DNA of 64,000 nt from Bacillota bacterium (GTDB lineage Bacteria > Bacillota > TC1): the NCBI GenBank assembly GCA_028683955.1, contig JAQUGR010000001.1, forward strand, positions 62,001 to 126,000, given 5' to 3'. The position numbers and the translations under genes are program-made. Positions 60,553-64,000 of this stretch are shown here, piece by piece (within the stretch, counting starts at the first letter, position 1; every line of letters begins with the position of its first letter). Below the pieces are notes generated by a model, which was not told where the DNA came from, did not search any database, and was given only the letters and a program-made list of their open reading frames with translations.

Positions 60553-61839
60553 ATGAAAAATAATTTATTAGATTTACTCAATGAAAAATTAAAACCTGCA
60601 ATGGGTTGTACAGAGCCAATAGCTATAGCTTTGGCAGGTGCAGTTGCAATGCATAATTCCAAAGACACTAGTATTGATAAGATTGAAAAAATTGAAGTTA
60701 ATGCAAGTGTAAATATTATAAAAAATGCTATGGGAGTTATGCTTCCACATGTGTATGAAGCAGGAATAGATTTGGCTGTAACTTTAGGAGTTTTATCCTA
60801 TAAAAATTATGATAAAATGCTTGAAGTGTTAAATAGTGTAGATGAAGATATGATAAAAAAAGCTAAAGAAATCATAAAATTAGGCAAAGTGAAAATTAAT
60901 TTAGCCGATACAAAAAAGAAATTATTTATAGAAGTGATATTAACAAATGAAAATGAAAAAATAAAAGTAATAATTGAAGATTATCATACAAATATTTCTT
61001 TAATAGAAGTTAACGGAAAAGTGATTTTAATTAAAGAAAATAAAAATTCTGAAAATGATAAAGAATCAAATAGTTTTGATGATTTTGATCTTGAAGATAT
61101 TATGGAATTTGTAGAAAATGTAAATATTAAAGATCTTAAAATAATTGAAGATACAATTATACTAAATAAAAAGATTTCAGAAGAAGGTATAAAGAATCCT
61201 TATGGACTAGAAGTAGCAAGAACTATAATTAATAATATAAATAAAGGTTATTATCATGAGGATATTCAGAAAGTAGCAAGTTATGTAACCGCAGCTGGCT
61301 CAGATGCCAGAATGGGTGGGGCAAGAATGGCTGTAATGAGTAATTCTGGTAGTGGGAATCAAGGTATAGTTGCTACCCTTCCTATTGTTGCAGTTGGCGA
61401 AAAACTGAAAATTGATAATGAGAAAATTATTAGAGGAGTGACTTTGAGTCATTTGGTATCCATATATATAAAAATGAAATTTGGTGTGTTATCAGCCTTT
61501 TGTGGAGCTGTAGTTGCTGGAATTGGTGCAAGTTGTGGTATTGTCTATATTATGGGTGGAACTAGAAGTGAGATTGAAATGGCTATTAATAATATGGTCG
61601 GTAATATAACAGGTATGATATGCGATGGTGCTAAACCAGGCTGCGCCTTAAAAGTAGCACAAGTTGCAAGCACAGCTGTTGATTCTGCACTTTTGAGTTT
61701 AGCTGGCAAAGGAGTAAGTTCTTTAGATGGTATAGTGACTAACAATTACTCTACAACAATAAATAATTTCACTAGACTTTCTCAAGATGCATCAGAGGTT
61801 TTAGATGGTATTATATTAGACTCTATGTTAAATAAATAA
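60553..61839 (+). CDS. L-cysteine desulfidase family protein (UPF0597)
   Basis: A 428-residue cytoplasmic enzyme of the CyuA/YhaM/CdsB family, related to serine dehydratase alpha subunits. The opening MGCTEPIAIALAGAVA carries the first cluster cysteine; further conserved Cys are in SAFCGAVVAGIGASCG near 315 and MICDGAKPGCALK near 353. SDARMGGARMAVMSNSGSGN is the substrate-loop block. Family members use a [4Fe-4S] cluster to break cysteine to sulfide, ammonia and pyruvate. GGAGG precedes the ATG. Serine could also be the substrate. Confidence 0.9.
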   Translation: MKNNLLDLLNEKLKPAMGCTEPIAIALAGAVAMHNSKDTSIDKIEKIEVNASVNIIKNAMGVMLPHVYEAGIDLAVTLGVLSYKNYDKMLEVLNSVDEDMIKKAKEIIKLGKVKINLADTKKKLFIEVILTNENEKIKVIIEDYHTNISLIEVNGKVILIKENKNSENDKESNSFDDFDLEDIMEFVENVNIKDLKIIEDTIILNKKISEEGIKNPYGLEVARTIINNINKGYYHEDIQKVASYVTAAGSDARMGGARMAVMSNSGSGNQGIVATLPIVAVGEKLKIDNEKIIRGVTLSHLVSIYIKMKFGVLSAFCGAVVAGIGASCGIVYIMGGTRSEIEMAINNMVGNITGMICDGAKPGCALKVAQVASTAVDSALLSLAGKGVSSLDGIVTNNYSTTINNFTRLSQDASEVLDGIILDSMLNK

Positions 61840-61852
61840 GGAGTATATATTA

Positions 61853-62617
61853 ATGAAAAAGAAACTATTAATTTCATTTGTTATCATATCATCATTATTG
61901 TTTTTGTCTGGATGTGATGGTGAAAAGGACAAAGTTGAAACTAACGAAGAAATACAATTTAGTATTAATGATTTTAAAGAAGGTATATTAGAAAATTATG
62001 ATAGTAAAAGTGATTTAAAGGTAGAGAGTCGCTATGCTATTGGATACATGTATGCTGAGTCTTTTTCATGTGATGAAACTGGTACATTAACAAATGGAGA
62101 ATTGAAAGTATCAGGTAGAGCATTTGATCCTGCTGATTTTGGTGATGAAAGTGTTTTGAATGGAAGACTGTATGACAATACAATAAACAAAAATTCTAAT
62201 ATGAATCTTGAATTGTCTAATGGTAGTAAAGTTGATAATTTTTATGCAAAATATTTTAATCCATTAAATATTGATTTAAATGAATACGAATTTGATGATA
62301 TTGATGAAAATAATGGGCAGATTACATATGCGCAAACTGATGTGCAAAATAGCATTGAGAATGGACAGACTATATTTATTTATGATTATATATATTATTA
62401 CTTTGTTGGGGATAAAAGAGATTATAGTATAAGTCATGGTGAAATAAATGAAATAACTATTAAAAGTTATATTGATATTTCAGATAAAATGGATGAGTTT
62501 ATAAATGCTGATTTTGGTAGCAGATTTATTCTTGCAGATACTATTAATCAAACATTAGGGGATGATTTTTTAAAAGGTATTTATTTGGTAGATGAATTCA
62601 TGGCAGATTTTAAATAG
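61853..62617 (+). CDS. acidic lipoprotein, unknown
   Basis: A 254-residue exported lipoprotein: signal peptide, lipobox LSGC near residue 21, then an acidic, Asn/Asp/Tyr-rich mature part (NEYEFDDIDENNGQITYA). It starts 13 bases after the cysteine desulfidase gene, so the two are probably co-transcribed. It recalls the lipoprotein at 40189-40896 in composition. No family is recognised. Confidence 0.8.
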   Translation: MKKKLLISFVIISSLLFLSGCDGEKDKVETNEEIQFSINDFKEGILENYDSKSDLKVESRYAIGYMYAESFSCDETGTLTNGELKVSGRAFDPADFGDESVLNGRLYDNTINKNSNMNLELSNGSKVDNFYAKYFNPLNIDLNEYEFDDIDENNGQITYAQTDVQNSIENGQTIFIYDYIYYYFVGDKRDYSISHGEINEITIKSYIDISDKMDEFINADFGSRFILADTINQTLGDDFLKGIYLVDEFMADFK

Positions 62618-62662
62618 AAAAGGTGCACTTATATAAGTGCACCTTTTCTATTTGTTTTTTAT
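62616..62662. terminator. bidirectional intrinsic terminator
   Basis: AGAAAAGGTGCACTT pairs perfectly with AAGTGCACCTTTTCT over four bases, between convergent genes; T-rich sequence follows on the plus strand. Confidence 0.92.
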
Positions 62663-64000
62663 AAGCTATCTCCAAAATCTTCTTTATATTTAGCAACCAG
62701 TTTATTTTGCCAATCACCTTTAGCGGTAAGTTTACCAAAAAAGAAACGTAGTAATTTAGGCTCTTCAACAAATTCTAAACCACCAATCAATTTTCTGTTT
62801 TCATATAACCATTTTAAACGATCAACAGCATAATCTATTTGAGACATTGTAAATACTCTTCTCGGTAAGGCCAATCTTAGCAATTCCATATTAGCATAAT
62901 GATCACTGCCATCTGGATTTCTTTCTTCAGAAACTGTTCCTCTTTCCATACCTCTAATACCACTAGCAATATACATGGCTGAAGCTAAGGCCCCAGCAGG
63001 ATATTCATTTTGTGGTACATGGTCAAGAAAGGCCATTGCATCAACATGACAACCAAGGCCACCAGCTGGAGTTACAACTGGAACACCAGCTTCTACTAGT
63101 TTTTCCACCATGTATTGAGTGAATAATGGGCCTTGACTAATCATATCCTCGTCCATAGTTTCTTCAAGACCTATTGCTAAAGCTTCAATTTCTCTAACAC
63201 TCATTCCTCCGTAAGTTAGGAAACCTTCATAAAGAGTAATTAGCTCTCTCATTTTCATATATGCATCTTTACTATTAGTGATTATTCCACCACCTCTAGC
63301 GTGTCCTAATTTCCTAGCTGAAAAATAGATTATATCACAAAGATCAGATATTTCTTTATTTAATTCTCTAATGCTTTTATCCTTGTATTCAGCTTCTCTT
63401 GTTTTAATGAAGTATAGATTATCAGCAAGTAGGGAAGAATCCATTACCAACATTATTCCATGTTTATCACAAACACTTCTAACTTCCTTCATGTTTTTAA
63501 GAGAAATTGGTTGTCCACCAATTAAATTTGTTCCAGCTTCTAGTCTAACAAAGGCTATTTTATCAGCTCCATTTTTTGCAATAAGATTTTCTAATAACCC
63601 AATATCCATATTCCCTTTAAATGGCTCATCACTTGTTATATTTAGGCCATCTTTTGTTATTATTTCTTCTACAATGCCACCATTAAGTTGGATGTGAGCT
63701 TTTGTTGTAGTAAAGTGATAGTTCATTGGAACTATTTGCCCCTCTTTAACAAAAACTTGAGAAAGTATGCTTTCGCAAGCTCTTCCTTGGTGCGCTGGTA
63801 GAAAATATTCTTTATGGAAAAGTTCTCTAATTTTATTTTCTAGTTTTGTATATGTAGCTGAACCGGCATAACTATCATCAGCTTCTAGCATGGAAGCAAC
63901 TTGTTTGTCGCTCATAGCATTGACTCCACTATCTGTTAACATATCAAGATAAACGTCTTTGTTTAAAAGTAAAAAGGTATTATTACCAGCTTCCTTTATA
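62659..64000 (-). CDS. tryptophanase / tyrosine phenol-lyase family enzyme, partial at the window edge
   Basis: The frame continues beyond 63942 to the window edge: before the first ATG the sequence still reads KEAGNNTFLLLNKDVYLDML, as in family members, so the start lies outside. Of the expected 455-470 residues about 446 are seen. Blocks are LTDSGVNAMSDKQ, FLPAHQGRACESI, FTTTKAHIQLNGG, LVMDSSLLADN, the PLP Lys in SARKLGHARGGG, and YGGMSVREIEALA. It splits an aromatic amino acid to pyruvate, ammonia and the ring compound. Which amino acid is used (Trp or Tyr) cannot be decided here. Confidence 0.88.
   Translation of the reverse strand, partial: IKEAGNNTFLLLNKDVYLDMLTDSGVNAMSDKQVASMLEADDSYAGSATYTKLENKIRELFHKEYFLPAHQGRACESILSQVFVKEGQIVPMNYHFTTTKAHIQLNGGIVEEIITKDGLNITSDEPFKGNMDIGLLENLIAKNGADKIAFVRLEAGTNLIGGQPISLKNMKEVRSVCDKHGIMLVMDSSLLADNLYFIKTREAEYKDKSIRELNKEISDLCDIIYFSARKLGHARGGGIITNSKDAYMKMRELITLYEGFLTYGGMSVREIEALAIGLEETMDEDMISQGPLFTQYMVEKLVEAGVPVVTPAGGLGCHVDAMAFLDHVPQNEYPAGALASAMYIASGIRGMERGTVSEERNPDGSDHYANMELLRLALPRRVFTMSQIDYAVDRLKWLYENRKLIGGLEFVEEPKLLRFFFGKLTAKGDWQNKLVAKYKEDFGDSL

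Overview
The window is a low-GC (about 30% by eye), gene-dense stretch of chromosome from a strictly anaerobic, Gram-positive Firmicute, most likely a Clostridia/Tissierellia-type amino-acid fermenter. The signs are a class III (glycyl radical) ribonucleotide reductase, a selenocysteine peroxiredoxin read through an in-frame UGA, an LPXTG sorted surface protein, lipoproteins with Gram-positive lipoboxes, strong AGGAGG-type ribosome sites, frequent TTG/GTG starts, a cysteine desulfidase and a tryptophanase-family lyase. The species cannot be fixed from sequence alone.

Layout. 0-3.8 kb: molybdate/tungstate ABC transporter (two tandem modA, modB, modC) behind a consensus promoter with 10-bp phased repeats, divergent from a partial excisionase-type helix-turn-helix gene. 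3.8-10.2 kb: folate cyclo-ligase, an S41-like protein, a CDF metal exporter, a TSUP exporter, a YedF-type sulfur/selenium protein, and an arsR-acr3-arsC arsenic operon. 10.4-13.7 kb: DrrAB-type ABC exporter, HD hydrolase, selenocysteine peroxiredoxin. 13.7-18.8 kb: a compact minus-strand operon bracketed by IS-end-like inverted sequences. It encodes a 72-residue membrane peptide with two Cys, an attenuator, an ABC ATPase and permease, a small membrane protein, a mini M50-type HExxH protease and a CxxC thioredoxin-like protein. It looks like an undescribed disulfide peptide (bacteriocin/SDP-like) system and is the best candidate for novelty here.

18.8-25.2 kb: flavodoxin-ferredoxin, an Ig-like/NodB deacetylase, then an ammonium-sensing module (Amt transporter fused to a NarL-type histidine kinase, its response regulator, and a second Amt). 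25.2-30.7 kb: OadA-type carboxyltransferase, TspO-like protein, PhzF, HD protein, acyltransferase, ThpR. 30.7-31.8 kb: largely non-coding and rich in structure (two tandem long inverted-repeat elements with a shared inner motif, another foldable segment, one small membrane ORF). 31.8-37.1 kb: a phosphorelay cluster (Hpt, LytTR regulator, hybrid kinase, HD-GYP regulator). 37-48.6 kb: miscellaneous metabolism, small membrane proteins and lipoproteins, MetY-type enzyme, PAS-GGDEF cyclase, a decayed SDR gene, an amidohydrolase with a XRE-cupin regulator, and a flavodoxin-like reductase.

48.6-52.3 kb: FMN riboswitch and ribD-ribE-ribBA-ribH. 52.3-53.1 kb: a decayed coaX fragment, then a cobalamin riboswitch with a 9-codon leader ORF and a terminator. 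53.1-55.8 kb: nrdDG, so the B12-independent reductase appears to be switched by B12. 56-59 kb: pdxST divergent from a MocR/PdxR-type activator with overlapping promoters. 59-64 kb: an LPXTG surface protein, cysteine desulfidase, a lipoprotein, and a partial tryptophanase-family gene running off the right edge.
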